The notes beneath the pieces were generated by a model. The model made no database searches and was not told the DNA's origin. It was given only the letters and a program-made list of their open reading frames with translations. From a virus: 38,054 nucleotides of DNA. A program made the position numbers and the translations under genes. Below are positions 27,901 through 33,453 of this stretch, in pieces. The stretch is from positions 1-38,054 of IMG/VR virus record IMGVR_UViG_3300007345_000101; one strand, written 5' to 3'. Numbering within the stretch: position 1 is the stretch's first letter; each line of letters opens with the position of its first letter.

Positions 27901-30152
27901 CTACCACCATTGAATAGTGTGATTTCTTGTAGTGGTCCATAATAAATTTTATCATCAACTTTATAGTTAATGATTTCTACACCATTAATTAACATTCCAG
28001 TTGGGCCAGGAATTGTTTTAATTTCACTACCAGTATCAAAAGATCTTACTAGATTAAATTTTTTGAGTAGTTTTTGTGGATTAATCTTTTTATTATATTG
28101 AGATGCTAAGATAAACTGATGACTTCCAGTATCGCCATCAGATGGCTCATCAATTTTAATATTTTGACTTGCCTCAATAAATGATCTTGCAACATATAAT
28201 TTAATTTTATTACTTGGTGATAGAACCTCTATAAAATAATTTCTACCAAATTCTAGTCCTTCAATAGGTGTTACTGCAGTTCCAGCAGTATATACAATCT
28301 CATCACCAGTTATGAATGGAACATTTCCAGCAAAAGAAATAATGTTATATGTACCATCTGCATTCTGATCCTGAATAGATCCAGATCCAGTAGATGCTTC
28401 GTTTATTGATCTAGAAATAGTCTCAATATCAATCTCATAATCTGGTAAAGAGTTTGAGGCTACAAAGATCTCATTACTATCTTTGGAAAGATAGGTATTT
28501 AGAATATTTGCATTAATAGTATCATTTCCATATTGAAGTTCAATTCCAGAACTACTAGATTTCTTTAGTTTTCTTCTAATGTCATAATTGGCATTTGGAA
28601 TAAGATTGCTAATTCCAGTACCAGATAATACAACTTCATTATCACCAGTAATTGTTACGGTGGCTTCGTTTACTGCTATATTATCACTACCTCTAAATAG
28701 GACTTCTACAGTATCATTATTACGAAGGTATGCTTTATCAATATTAGTACCAAGAACAAAAACAGATCCAGAAAAACTGATAATTCGAATTCTAGATGAT
28801 GTATTATATTTCCAGGAGTTGAATGTAATTTGACTTACAGTTTTATTACCGCTGGGATTTTTAATTTTTCTACCGACTGACTTGACTCTAAAAACATCAT
28901 TAATTTCAGTATTAGTAATTTCTTTCCCTTCAATTTCTTGAAATTTTGAAATGGTTCCAGTTAAACGAAGTTCAACCTTTTCATTTGTACCTCTCGTATA
29001 TCCATAAATGATGTCATTTGTTCTTACACTATCATTTGTTTGAATAGTTTGAACAATACCAGAACAATTTAAAAATTGATTGACTGTTTTATCCGTATAT
29101 GTGATTGTATTATTTCCAACAACTAATAATCCGCTTTTTGGAAATCCAATTGTTGTGTCAACGGTGAGTACGTTTGATCCTATTGAAGCTCCACCAATAC
29201 ATTTTGTTTCTGGTGTGATTGAAAATGTACCTTCAAATCCAGGTGAGGGATCAACATACTTCTGAAATAGATAAATGTTGTAATAGTCTTTACCATCTCT
29301 ACTATTATATTCTACCTCTGAAATGGGAGCAGATGCTCCATTTATATTTGAATTATTTGAGTTTGAGTCCTGATATAAAGTTTGACCAGATAGTAAAAGA
29401 GGGTCTCCTCCAGATATTTTTTCGGCTACTAAAAATAGTCTTCTTCTGAATTCTGATTCTGAAGAAGAAAATAGAGAATTGGTATTATTCGTAATCGATG
29501 CATTCTCACCAAATAAGCATGACATTAAAATGTTAAAGGAACCTTCAGTGCCTTTAGATTGGTAGAATGATCTTAAATTTTTGATGAAGTTGTTTACGTT
29601 CAAATCTGAACTAAAACTCTCATCCTCAAATCCAGGAGCAAAAATTACCTTTAAGTTTCTAAAAAATTCTTTGAGGAAAAGAGCACTTAGATTTGTTACA
29701 GTATCTCCAGAAGTATGTGATTCGGCTGAGGTCTTCTCAAATACAACTTCCCCAGAAGAATAGTCACTTATACCACTAAATCCACGAACACATCCAGTAA
29801 ATGAATTTGCTGTAATTTGAGTATAATAAACAATTTCATTGCCAACTTTAAAGAGTCCATTCTTATTTGGATAACCCTTTGTTGACTCTACGTAAAATAC
29901 CGAATCATCTTCAGTTACATTAGCAGTTAGAGTGGTTGTTCCACTAATAACTTCTGGTGTTAAATTATCAAACTTTAGATATTGATCTAAATTATCAATA
30001 ATATCTGCAGATAAACCCTGAGAATCTTGAGAAAGATAGTATTGCTTTAAAAAATCTATTGATTTGGGATTTTCAATTGCCACATAAGATGGCAATTGCC
30101 CTTGAATAATTTCACTTACTTTTACGCGCTTATCAATTCCTGGCTCTATCAT
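15903..30152 (-). CDS. Giant baseplate wedge protein in gp7 position (4,749 aa)
   Basis: One uninterrupted frame of 14.25 kb, over a third of the window. Placement between gp6 and gp8 matches T4 gene 7. Near the N-terminus, FIKNLRSFYQSKGTEGSFNI, followed by LMSCLFGE (about 188-215), resembles the T4 gp7 segment with FYSTKGIEAS...LYNE that I recall, supporting a gp7-like core; T4 gp7 is only about 1,032 aa. An N-terminal GNEIVYYTQI...GCVRGFSG module (about 95-150) precedes it. The rest is a very long beta-rich array with several GxGY units, a tandem repeat block (about 3490-4065) and repeated VGIST-type strands. The C-terminus (FDVGLTTYPSITRRGVGLRN) recurs, from memory, in large cyanophage proteins. 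The ATG follows the gp6 stop directly (TAA-A-ATG). It probably initiates the wedge and adds a large peripheral structure. The gene symbol is left blank because homology over the full length is unproven. Confidence 0.85.
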   Translation of the reverse strand: MIEPGIDKRVKVSEIIQGQLPSYVAIENPKSIDFLKQYYLSQDSQGLSADIIDNLDQYLKFDNLTPEVISGTTTLTANVTEDDSVFYVESTKGYPNKNGLFKVGNEIVYYTQITANSFTGCVRGFSGISDYSSGEVVFEKTSAESHTSGDTVTNLSALFLKEFFRNLKVIFAPGFEDESFSSDLNVNNFIKNLRSFYQSKGTEGSFNILMSCLFGENASITNNTNSLFSSSESEFRRRLFLVAEKISGGDPLLLSGQTLYQDSNSNNSNINGASAPISEVEYNSRDGKDYYNIYLFQKYVDPSPGFEGTFSITPETKCIGGASIGSNVLTVDTTIGFPKSGLLVVGNNTITYTDKTVNQFLNCSGIVQTIQTNDSVRTNDIIYGYTRGTNEKVELRLTGTISKFQEIEGKEITNTEINDVFRVKSVGRKIKNPSGNKTVSQITFNSWKYNTSSRIRIISFSGSVFVLGTNIDKAYLRNNDTVEVLFRGSDNIAVNEATVTITGDNEVVLSGTGISNLIPNANYDIRRKLKKSSSSGIELQYGNDTINANILNTYLSKDSNEIFVASNSLPDYEIDIETISRSINEASTGSGSIQDQNADGTYNIISFAGNVPFITGDEIVYTAGTAVTPIEGLEFGRNYFIEVLSPSNKIKLYVARSFIEASQNIKIDEPSDGDTGSHQFILASQYNKKINPQKLLKKFNLVRSFDTGSEIKTIPGPTGMLINGVEIINYKVDDKIYYGPLQEITLFNGGSGYDVVNPPKVNITSPSLVGATNAQANVAIVGSLQDILINPQDFNINGVSDISIVGGNGSGAEVEPILIDYFREVDFSGKYASDGGGVSVYQDSIRSINNHNFKNGEAIIYDPNGNPSIPITGFGQTNLTGNFLETGGVYYAEIIDSVSFRLYDTISDFNSGINTVGFSTGSISGGKHIFRLQDSTKKLTGVNVLNSGSGYSNREVAIKTTGISTITNSLRFESHGYNTGEIVTYSTTGDEIVGLSTANQYYVIKVDDDNFRLSDAGIGGTNTTNFDRGLVKKISGIGTGLHIFNYQPIEVNINVSIANTVGVITATPIVKGEVVDILVYEKGTDYGSDILNFEKKPGITILNGTGVEFIPLIIDGKIIDITVAQVGQNYFSPPDVIITSGSGFGAKARAVIDETGKVIDVIVLNPGTNYDPSDTFVIGQSRGSEATFNVKVRSLSLNNRTRFSEYNGETVFDRGENQLEYGIVGYNENLKTSFEDINVNAHSPLIGYAYDGNPIYGAYAYTDPEDSRSTIKQIESGYELDVSNIENRPSGFPSGTFVDDYVFKGSGDLDVHNGRFSKTPEYPNGVYAYYATIENDPLTGNIISSFPYFIGNTYRSTLLEENIIGSSVEINQDYEFNADGLIRNTFPYNVTEENAGYDFFTEPYKDELQRILVKSKKDGGVETISIIDPGTNYKVGDNIIFDNEGTGGGGASAEVLELTGNQVESITEEILSYENFTFERLNGNQIVGYISTYHDLEAGNIVKISGLSTFISGLSGDKVIGVAADNFTMLSEMPPEAVGGMVTDIPITPLPEYLRPNTDIQISDETLTVLNVFKSKNIFDNFRGIVRAVRGIAGSAHTVAVAITSKANNIIIDFPGDNFDSKVDDVYYFNPTEVIGFGTEVGVSTVRDYDILGVTTNRSILTQSIYIEDHKLRNNQLIKFVKTSSGNPVAVATVSAGSTFNLPESGNSQTLYVVNKSKNLIGLKTTLDSDQLFFSNSDSDSYEYYIETINNKITANIDRLSSRVSTASSHGLVVGDRVNISVKPNLSVGIGTSTSIKVLFEEFTQNLVVNPIGFTSSSVGLSSSKILVDGHGFITGDLVFYNADELPGGIETGKYFVYSGDPDSFSLAETISDITGNELNLLNFTSIGGTNHTISKVNPEIPVIKNNDLIFDLSDSSLSGYDFKVYYDQTFRNRIVGSGQSSIFEIEKEGTIGIGTTTATLTIKFNDLLPNQLYYNLEKVSTNTLIESDTFAKNYSRILFVDSAYSGRTSVVGVASTSFLVNLKKSAEKSSYTSSECDVLSYTTRSKTAFGGISDTRIISDGSDYVISPGISTVISAFGRDAELIASSSKIGILVSTEVQKSGYDFSVDKTLKPIADIPTYYELTDNKTLDEVMPLSGGKNYISAPNLVLVNSSTGKQVENASLICDIESGSIKDVEIISPGTGLAGVAHSVYALIGDNGLSVISADSVSTGIATFTVVTPVLGFSTNPLNPGDEVFVDGIQEYTGEGSGFNSKDYKFRFFNVLSFNGGIVPSTVTIDLSGISTNPGVAVTSVNFGSIVKKENYPTFSVTTKSARFINNETLIVVKGNNKIKTDLKVVLSDDFRLKTFGDYDLVVGDVIIGEVSGTQSTIERIVRYDGLYEVDYGSSIRYGWTDNRGFLNNDSQVIPDNDYYQRMAYSIKSPIEFEDFIDPVNRLAHISGTKNFADTQIESVAVASTNFVEEGAQSLVLDVFSEADVTTINNFDFAVDTDVVYDPFAITNSIKFGNRRLTNYIECLTNRVLVVDDISSEFIDFENTVGNFKDIIVYPSGTGASRFIVIVRDVVDVTSYEVHEVVVLTDSTPNSFILQKTRIKSNPQIQVTDELEKATLGEITSEVDDASGTVSLRFTPSNPLKTYDLKAFRQLFDSRPQARGSITIGDSVITGVTSTVPSSGSVDIVSVGSSTFNSFFAYVEITDVVTQERDYVEVSVVHDESNAYIAEYGFNTEDRLLSFNPIGTFGTEYDQSSDVFALNYTNNLTNQVTLKANVVGFKTTNVGLRSEFFKLETQDGGSERTARLESNVIEETVAGYGITVVGISSLNDRVAKSIVRVSSGNTQSMSQVMMTQDFGTIESFVVEYPQVGINTAIGFGTFSSEFDGNFVKLIFNPDSKFNGDAIRIEEFTEIVYIDQDTNVLSIPDFGYGSVIENVVQSRYTPNAKLEFDLEYEGFPIFARRFNPQNPTILDPITGNIFIESHFLQSGQEIVYTPGSSIIGVNSESIGIGTTISGGDSVIGDIFVDSKIVSSASTNIGLSVSEEFFGPGIGAGATIVSIGSTFRFFIGNSDGTNVITSVANTSVLAIGDTIVELSSETGFGTITSIGINSISVDNNVPVGVGSTYYSERLGIGISLSVVSTANTSRQQFTSGITTDILPSNLFAIRVDNNNIKLATKKDFALRGIGIEPTTTGSGNNHLIDTTKKLEKSLFVLDGVVQAPIARTLVEYETQIDVGIGLSYIPLSGISTLVPDYILRIDDEFMNILNVGFGTSSSGPIGGGGTFPLVNVQRGFVGTEETDHADGTIAIVHRGAYNIVESKVHFVDAPKGAGGDFILDERGLEYTRSDFNGRVYLKQDYSTNEIYDDVSPDFTGIAKTFSLTVANQYPVGLDTSSGSGVLFINGIHQGQTTDNNPSNVYELNPTSDKVNVEFSGVKLLSGDPFISESDAILNKLPVGGRIVSIASSGGTGIAPLVGAKVIAEVGAGGTITNIVGVDTVGTYSTITDFVYDGISGIATVTTLEAHGLVSDDFVSMRDIDLDCTSGYDSLVSISAIDYDHISGIMTVTTSDDHYLNKDMRVKFRDIEFECSKGDFDTTYSIIDATYDETTGTLNVTTSSTHDLNVGMTIRLSDIEFSCAAAHAGVTTTIFPDGTNGRIFNEVTSVVSDTEFVVNVGISTIAHTYQSGGLVEVGITTTKFPSDLGVERAISDATYTESTGALSLTTRRNHNVSTGDIVRLTGLEFSCAAPHAGVTTTIFPDTVVDEFEVTGVTDPTTFEVNVGVSTIAHTFVSANRRGFMINVKYADSYLVQSVVGPTTFVTNVLPVGFAHTYVSGGVVETGFTTTRFPDPRGIPFAIGNFEYDKTTGFSTITTKKNHSGLAIGDQINLSGIAFTCLAYGNEIAIYDFDYTASTGVSTILVNEDHGLTDGDLVMLRDIEFSCAAPHAGVTTTIFPDGTQGFYFNVNAGSAGTTIVTNVGISTIDHTYVSGTGKIRIGITTSIFPDGTQGNTFKIFDIPASNQIITNVGISTIDHIYDDHGIVFGVKAANPYNVKTIKSPTEFEVDVFKVGFAHTYVPSRRFGVASGEVAKFNQGLTFGSGYFGSAQVSIEEDGHTGAAATITANINEGGSLSFNIVGEGSGYTNPTINVSDPSYANLPIEGISRIGLGSTTDSGKGLTVSVNVGPGATTGIGTTSFAITNFTISNPGFAFLRGDVFRPVGLVTAAGVGTNYSEFTLEVLNVLNDTFSAWNFGQIDYIDSIRSLQDGFRTRFPLNLNGNGLSFQRDITDQQSVEIDLDAVLLIFVNGVVQVPRRDYFFEGGTSFNFNFTSAPRPEDEISIYFYRGTRGVDSQLVTVYETVKPGDKVQMLKSNSGNIQTQDERTIFSIIDSTDIETNVYRNRGINDIQFRPISFTRQKRDIIISEEIQFKSRDSLESQIMPVGKIIGNFGASDTEIFLDDAKFFQYEEDADGSNFGEIVCDGLIVDYNDPVSAAVSAVVSSSGTISSLVINDGGSGYYDGSVSIKISSPQKVDNEKYGIIGVGTTATATATAVNGVLDSVTIVNPGFGYTVTNPPQVIVEVPSPITDTITGAEIVLGYSGIITGISTANGSGGHPLALQFQVDLSDSGPVSLFRTLLPGYPIVVKNTVTGTGVTSVDSSDSEVIGIGSTHVDNIYIVHEYSVTGNTGIMTCNIKSDTDTVGIATTTGFDVGQFSWGKLSEFSRSNSPISLTVYGNTFDVGLTTYPSITRRGVGLRNTGNVAKQVLL
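17960..19680 (-). repeat. Tandem protein-repeat block in the giant baseplate protein
   Basis: Units of roughly 70-110 codons repeat about six times, with diverged copies. A full unit has a strand like YDxTTGxLxVTTxxxHxL, then VRLxDIEFSCAAPHAGVTTT, IFPDGT, a variable strand, NVGISTIAHTYVSGG and a GITTTxFP. DNA copies of the SCAAPHAGVTTTIFP segment are near-identical around 18,335-18,380, 18,920-18,965 and 19,240-19,290. Unit boundaries vary and some copies lack the Cys-containing strand. Confidence 0.85.
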
Positions 30153-30153
30153 T

Positions 30154-32064
30154 TTACCTAGTTAGATTTCCGTTTGAATAACTTGAAGTGACTGGGAATC
30201 CGATTCCCGAAACCTGCTCACCAGAACTAATAGTGTCCTTCACCATATTTATGGTGCTTTTTGAAACAGATAGTTCAACAAATAAGTTTGTTAACCCTAT
30301 AACATCATTACTCTCTGGGAAGGCTTGGACCTCAACAATTCCAGATGGCAAATCTGTAGATATGATATTAGTTGTAAAGAGTCTAATTTCTCCATTCTGA
30401 TAATCAACGATCCCTGCATTTTGAACAGCAGTGGATGGTTTTCCATTTGTATCAATTTGAATGAATGATATAATACCAGTCTTCATATCATCATTTGGAG
30501 TATCAGTCATATAAAGTCTTTGAGAAACTCCACTGATAAAAAATCCAGTTGATTTGATATTTCTTCCAGTACTAACAACGTGGAATTTATTTCCAAAACA
30601 CAATTCATATTGTGCTGGTTGATTCAGTTGGGATTTCATATCCCTTCTGATTTTGACCTTTGTAATATTTGAAGTGATTGCAGGACTGGTATCATCAACG
30701 ATCTTTAATAGTTTACTATACTTAAATCTTCCACCAAAGTTATTCAAATCCTCTGATTCCGAAAATGTTCCCAATGTTGAGGAAACACTTGACTTCAAAT
30801 CATTAACACTAGTGACTTTACTGCTATTATAATAAACAAAACAATCAAGTTCAATAGAAAGGACCTCAATATCCACAATACTCTGTTTTATTCCAGCCAA
30901 AGAATAGTTCTTAAGTCTATTCAAAATACTTTGCTTGTTAAAATCCGATATAAAATAATCATTCTTTGGTTTAATACTAATTTGAACCTCACCAAACTTT
31001 GGTGGATTTAATTCTTCACCACCAACGACTGATACAGATTCAGCATCAGGATAAATGAGTTTTACAATAGACTCATAATCACTAGCCGTAACCGCTCTGT
31101 ACTGCGATGAATATGTTTTGGGTGCAAAGTACTTGACAGACTGTAATGACTCTATCTCGGTCCCTCCCTGTGCCTTAGAAGTGGTACTTACGGTAATACT
31201 TCCAAGTGGTGAAATATTTTGATCCGAAGAACCTCTCAATACACCAGAAAAACTGAAATTGGTTACATCATTTCCTTCAATACCATCGGTAATAATATAT
31301 GATGCAACAATTTGACTACCAGTTTCTAGTTTTTTACCAAGAATGCCGTCTCCAAACAAAAGTTCGTATTTTTCATCCTTAACTTCTTGAACAAAATAGA
31401 TCTCAGAACCTGCTTTTACATTTACAATACCATCAGCTTTCACATATTGCTTTCCAGCAGTTGGATCTCCTGGGCCTTTCACTCTTACAATTAATGTCGC
31501 GGTATCTACGAAAGAATTGTTAATAATAAATCTCTGATCTAGTGAAGTATCAACATTAAACTTCTTGGTTGCATAAGATCCCTGATAAATGTCAATATTA
31601 GTGAATGTGGCCGTCCTATCTCCAATTAGTCCATCAGTAGGATCATCAAGAGGTGATGTAGTTGTAATATCTTCGGGTATGGAAAACACAAAACTACTAT
31701 TTTTTGTGGTTCCGACGCAAACTAGTCCAGCTTTAAGCGTAACCGTTGGACTTTCTCCGTTAAATTTTACCTGAAACGATATTTTTGCTTTAGATGCTGT
31801 CCTTGAACGCGGAACATATCCAATATTACGCGCAAGTGAGACAACATTTTCTCTTAAAGTTGCGGAATCTATGAAAGATTCGTTCACTGCCATGTTCGCA
31901 TTGAAGGCAGTGATGTATGTATTGTAGGCTAAGGTATCAATTAGAACAGAAAAGTTGGATCCTTCAAAATCAAAGTCAGTAAAGTCTGAATTTGCTCTCA
32001 AATAGTCTTTAATTTGATCCTTGATCTGTTCAAAGTCTAAATTTGTATATTTTGTGAATGGCAT
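30154..32064 (-). CDS. 6: Baseplate wedge protein (gp6)
   Basis: 636 aa, close to T4 gp6 (660 aa). The N-terminus MPFTKYTNLDFEQIKDQIKD, then YLRANSDFTDFDFEGSNFSV, LIDTLAYNTYITAFNANMAV and NESFIDSATLRENVVSLARN is a clear gp6/Baseplate_J-like signature. Later YVKADGIVNVKAGSEIYFVQ ... LLFGDGILGKKLETGSQI and KTYSSQYRAVTASDYESIVK are typical of the Baseplate_J core. gp6 dimers form the continuous ring that ties the six wedges together around the hub. It overlaps the gp25 stop (TAATG), and gp25-gp6-gp7 order is as in T4. Confidence 0.94.
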   Translation of the reverse strand: MPFTKYTNLDFEQIKDQIKDYLRANSDFTDFDFEGSNFSVLIDTLAYNTYITAFNANMAVNESFIDSATLRENVVSLARNIGYVPRSRTASKAKISFQVKFNGESPTVTLKAGLVCVGTTKNSSFVFSIPEDITTTSPLDDPTDGLIGDRTATFTNIDIYQGSYATKKFNVDTSLDQRFIINNSFVDTATLIVRVKGPGDPTAGKQYVKADGIVNVKAGSEIYFVQEVKDEKYELLFGDGILGKKLETGSQIVASYIITDGIEGNDVTNFSFSGVLRGSSDQNISPLGSITVSTTSKAQGGTEIESLQSVKYFAPKTYSSQYRAVTASDYESIVKLIYPDAESVSVVGGEELNPPKFGEVQISIKPKNDYFISDFNKQSILNRLKNYSLAGIKQSIVDIEVLSIELDCFVYYNSSKVTSVNDLKSSVSSTLGTFSESEDLNNFGGRFKYSKLLKIVDDTSPAITSNITKVKIRRDMKSQLNQPAQYELCFGNKFHVVSTGRNIKSTGFFISGVSQRLYMTDTPNDDMKTGIISFIQIDTNGKPSTAVQNAGIVDYQNGEIRLFTTNIISTDLPSGIVEVQAFPESNDVIGLTNLFVELSVSKSTINMVKDTISSGEQVSGIGFPVTSSYSNGNLTR

Positions 32065-32465
32065 TATCTTGTTGCCTCTAAGATGAACGTGAATTCTTGT
32101 GTGGGAGCTGGTAATCCGATAATATCATATGCAATAACACACTCAAATTCATTCAAATCTGGCATTGGTCTTACAGCCACCTCTACATTATCTACTCTAG
32201 GTTCAAATTGTTCGATTACTGATCTTATTTGCTCCTGAATTTGACCCGAAGCACCATAATCTACGAACTCAAAAAGCAAATCTCCTACGGGTGAACCTAA
32301 TTCTGGATTAAAAAATCTCTCATTAAAGTGTGTTTCAACTAAATTACGAACAGCCCTCTGAATTGCTCTCTCATTTTTTAAAATTGGTAGGTCTTTTGTG
32401 ACAGGATGAGGCTCAAAAGACAAGGAAATGTCCTTAAATGCCCTTGAAACTCTCTTGACTGCCAT
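32064..32465 (-). CDS. 25: Baseplate wedge protein, gp25-like
   Basis: 133 aa versus 132 in T4. The core aligns by eye with T4 gp25: RAIQRAVRNLVETHFNERFF, NPELGSPVGDLLFE, IRSVIEQFEPRVDNVEVAVR (T4: EFGCDLSDQLFE, IESAVRNYEPRIDKLAVNV). This is the small gp25/GPW family protein that joins gp6 and contacts the sheath, a universal part of contractile baseplates. It is the first gene after a perfect late-promoter core 21 bases upstream and overlaps gp6. There is no convincing Shine-Dalgarno before the ATG. Confidence 0.95.
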   Translation of the reverse strand: MAVKRVSRAFKDISLSFEPHPVTKDLPILKNERAIQRAVRNLVETHFNERFFNPELGSPVGDLLFEFVDYGASGQIQEQIRSVIEQFEPRVDNVEVAVRPMPDLNEFECVIAYDIIGLPAPTQEFTFILEATR

Positions 32466-32485
32466 TAATCGACCATGAACTTTAT

Positions 32486-32493
32486 GTATTTAT
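32486..32493 (-). promoter_or_regulatory. T4-type late promoter core upstream of gp25
   Basis: The minus strand reads CTATAAATACATAAAG; the eight-base core TATAAATA is a perfect match to the late promoter recognised by T4-type gp55 sigma. It begins 28 bases upstream of the gp25 ATG and overlaps the stop codon of the preceding 200-aa gene. It is well placed to start the transcript for the whole baseplate-neck block. Confidence 0.65.
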
Positions 32494-33092
32494 AGGGTAT
32501 CCAGATAAAATCCCTCTCTCAAATAATCTGGATCCTCAACAAATACTAAATTTTCTCTTTTTTTTATATTTTCACCTTTCCAGACGGGTATTGCTACCGA
32601 ATTTCCGTATCTAAAATCTGGATTTTGACGAAAATGTACCTCAATTAGATGATCGCCAATGAATTCACAATTAATCCACTCATATGCACCGACCAAATTA
32701 TTCAAAATTGAAGGAAATTTTACTTTTTTGTCAATTTTAGTCCATTTTTTCCACTTGTAAAGAGGATCCGATGCATCTCTTTCACCAAGAATGACTAATT
32801 TTGATTCTTTATATTGATAATCCACACTCATATGTGGGCCATGAAAGATCTCACACCAAAATTCTGCAGGATGGAAGTGATCTGTCGAATCTTTTATAGT
32901 CTCTATGCGAGAAAAGCGGCCCATCCCTAGAAGGTTCATACTGGGTCGAACGATATAATCCCCAGAAAATGGAACAGGCACCCCTGTAGGTCCACAGAGA
33001 TGCCTTAGACGTTGATTTAAAATGAGTTTGTTATAAACCCAAAGATCTTGTGGATGTATTTGGTTCCATTCTTCTTTGGGTTCCATAATCAT
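32490..33092 (-). CDS. Conserved cyanophage protein of unknown function (200 aa)
   Basis: The protein begins MIMEPKEEWNQIHPQDLWVY, then NKLILNQRLRHLCGPTGVPVP, GDYIVRPSMNLLGMGR, then FHPAEFWCEIFHGPHMSVDY, and ends FVEDPDYLREGFYLDTL. I recall similar proteins next to the baseplate genes of T4-like cyanophages, annotated as hypothetical. I prefer the ATG at 33092 (or 33086) to the one at 33152, because the longer version would run over most of the C-terminus of the 49-aa gene upstream with an atypical Arg/Val-rich extension. The G-V-P-V-P...Y-x-V-R-P...N-x-x-G-M-G-R core hints at a nucleotide- or metal-handling enzyme fold, but this is not enough to assign a function. Confidence 0.8.
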   Translation of the reverse strand: MIMEPKEEWNQIHPQDLWVYNKLILNQRLRHLCGPTGVPVPFSGDYIVRPSMNLLGMGRFSRIETIKDSTDHFHPAEFWCEIFHGPHMSVDYQYKESKLVILGERDASDPLYKWKKWTKIDKKVKFPSILNNLVGAYEWINCEFIGDHLIEVHFRQNPDFRYGNSVAIPVWKGENIKKRENLVFVEDPDYLREGFYLDTL

Positions 33093-33096
33093 TTCT

Positions 33097-33246
33097 TCAG
33101 CGACCCTGACCACGATAAGGCTTACGAGCCGAGTTACGGGACGACGCCGCATATTTTGTGTTCTGAGAACATCCCTGACGAGTTTTTTTGGGTTTGCCAG
33201 GTTGGAAATTAGTCTTGTTTAGGCCGACTTTTGCACGTACTGCCAT
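33097..33246 (-). CDS. Small basic cyanophage protein (49 aa)
   Basis: A 49-codon gene: MAVRAKVGLNKTNFQPGKPK, then KTRQGCSQNTKYAASSRNSA and RKPYRGQGR, stop TGA. It is strongly basic (Lys/Arg about a quarter of residues) and lacks hydrophobic segments, so it is likely a nucleic-acid-binding or packaged peptide. I recall near-identical small proteins in many T4-like cyanophages. A GGAG ribosome site lies ten bases upstream of the ATG, overlapping the end of the preceding 61-aa gene. Its stop lies just before the next gene, whose ATG is five bases beyond. Confidence 0.8.
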   Translation of the reverse strand: MAVRAKVGLNKTNFQPGKPKKTRQGCSQNTKYAASSRNSARKPYRGQGR

Positions 33247-33253
33247 AATTAAT

Positions 33254-33439
33254 TCACTCCTCTAGTAGTTGTTTCATTTCGTGACGGAAGTTTCCAGGAT
33301 TCAATGTGGGATCCTGAGTCATATAGTACTCATGAGCGTACCATTCCATTTGATCCATGAACTCTTCTTCGGTGAGTTCTTCGTGGACAAGTTGTTGCCC
33401 ACGGTAGATATTATAGTAGTGATTCTTTTTCTTAGCCAT
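33254..33439 (-). CDS. Small acidic conserved protein (61 aa)
   Basis: Reads MAKKKNHYYNIYRGQQLVHE, then ELTEEEFMDQMEWYAHEYYM, TQDPTLNPGNFRHEMKQLLE and E. Basic N-terminus and acidic, aromatic helical middle. An ATG two codons upstream (33445) exists, but the AGG at 33449-33451 is only three bases from it and nine from the ATG at 33439, so the latter is chosen. Stop and downstream ribosome site overlap the 49-aa gene. Function unknown; I recall small relatives in cyanophages. Confidence 0.75.
   Translation of the reverse strand: MAKKKNHYYNIYRGQQLVHEELTEEEFMDQMEWYAHEYYMTQDPTLNPGNFRHEMKQLLEE
33257..33263 (-). promoter_or_regulatory. Shine-Dalgarno of the 49-aa gene
   Basis: AGAGGAG on the minus strand, inside the last codons of the 61-aa gene and ten bases before ATG 33246. 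It is one of the few strong purine-rich ribosome sites in the window. Confidence 0.6.
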
Positions 33440-33448
33440 TTGCATGTA

Positions 33449-33453
33449 CCTCA
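33449..33453 (-). promoter_or_regulatory. Shine-Dalgarno deciding the start of the 61-aa gene
   Basis: TGAGG on the minus strand combines the glycosyltransferase stop codon (TGA) with an AGG ribosome site, nine bases before ATG 33439 and three before ATG 33445. The spacing favours 33439 and indicates coupling of the two genes. Confidence 0.55.

Noticed and set aside
32490-33152. Longer start (MRRRPVTRLV...) for the 200-aa protein
   Set aside because: The extra 20 codons overlap the well-supported 49-aa gene in another frame and look like its shadow.
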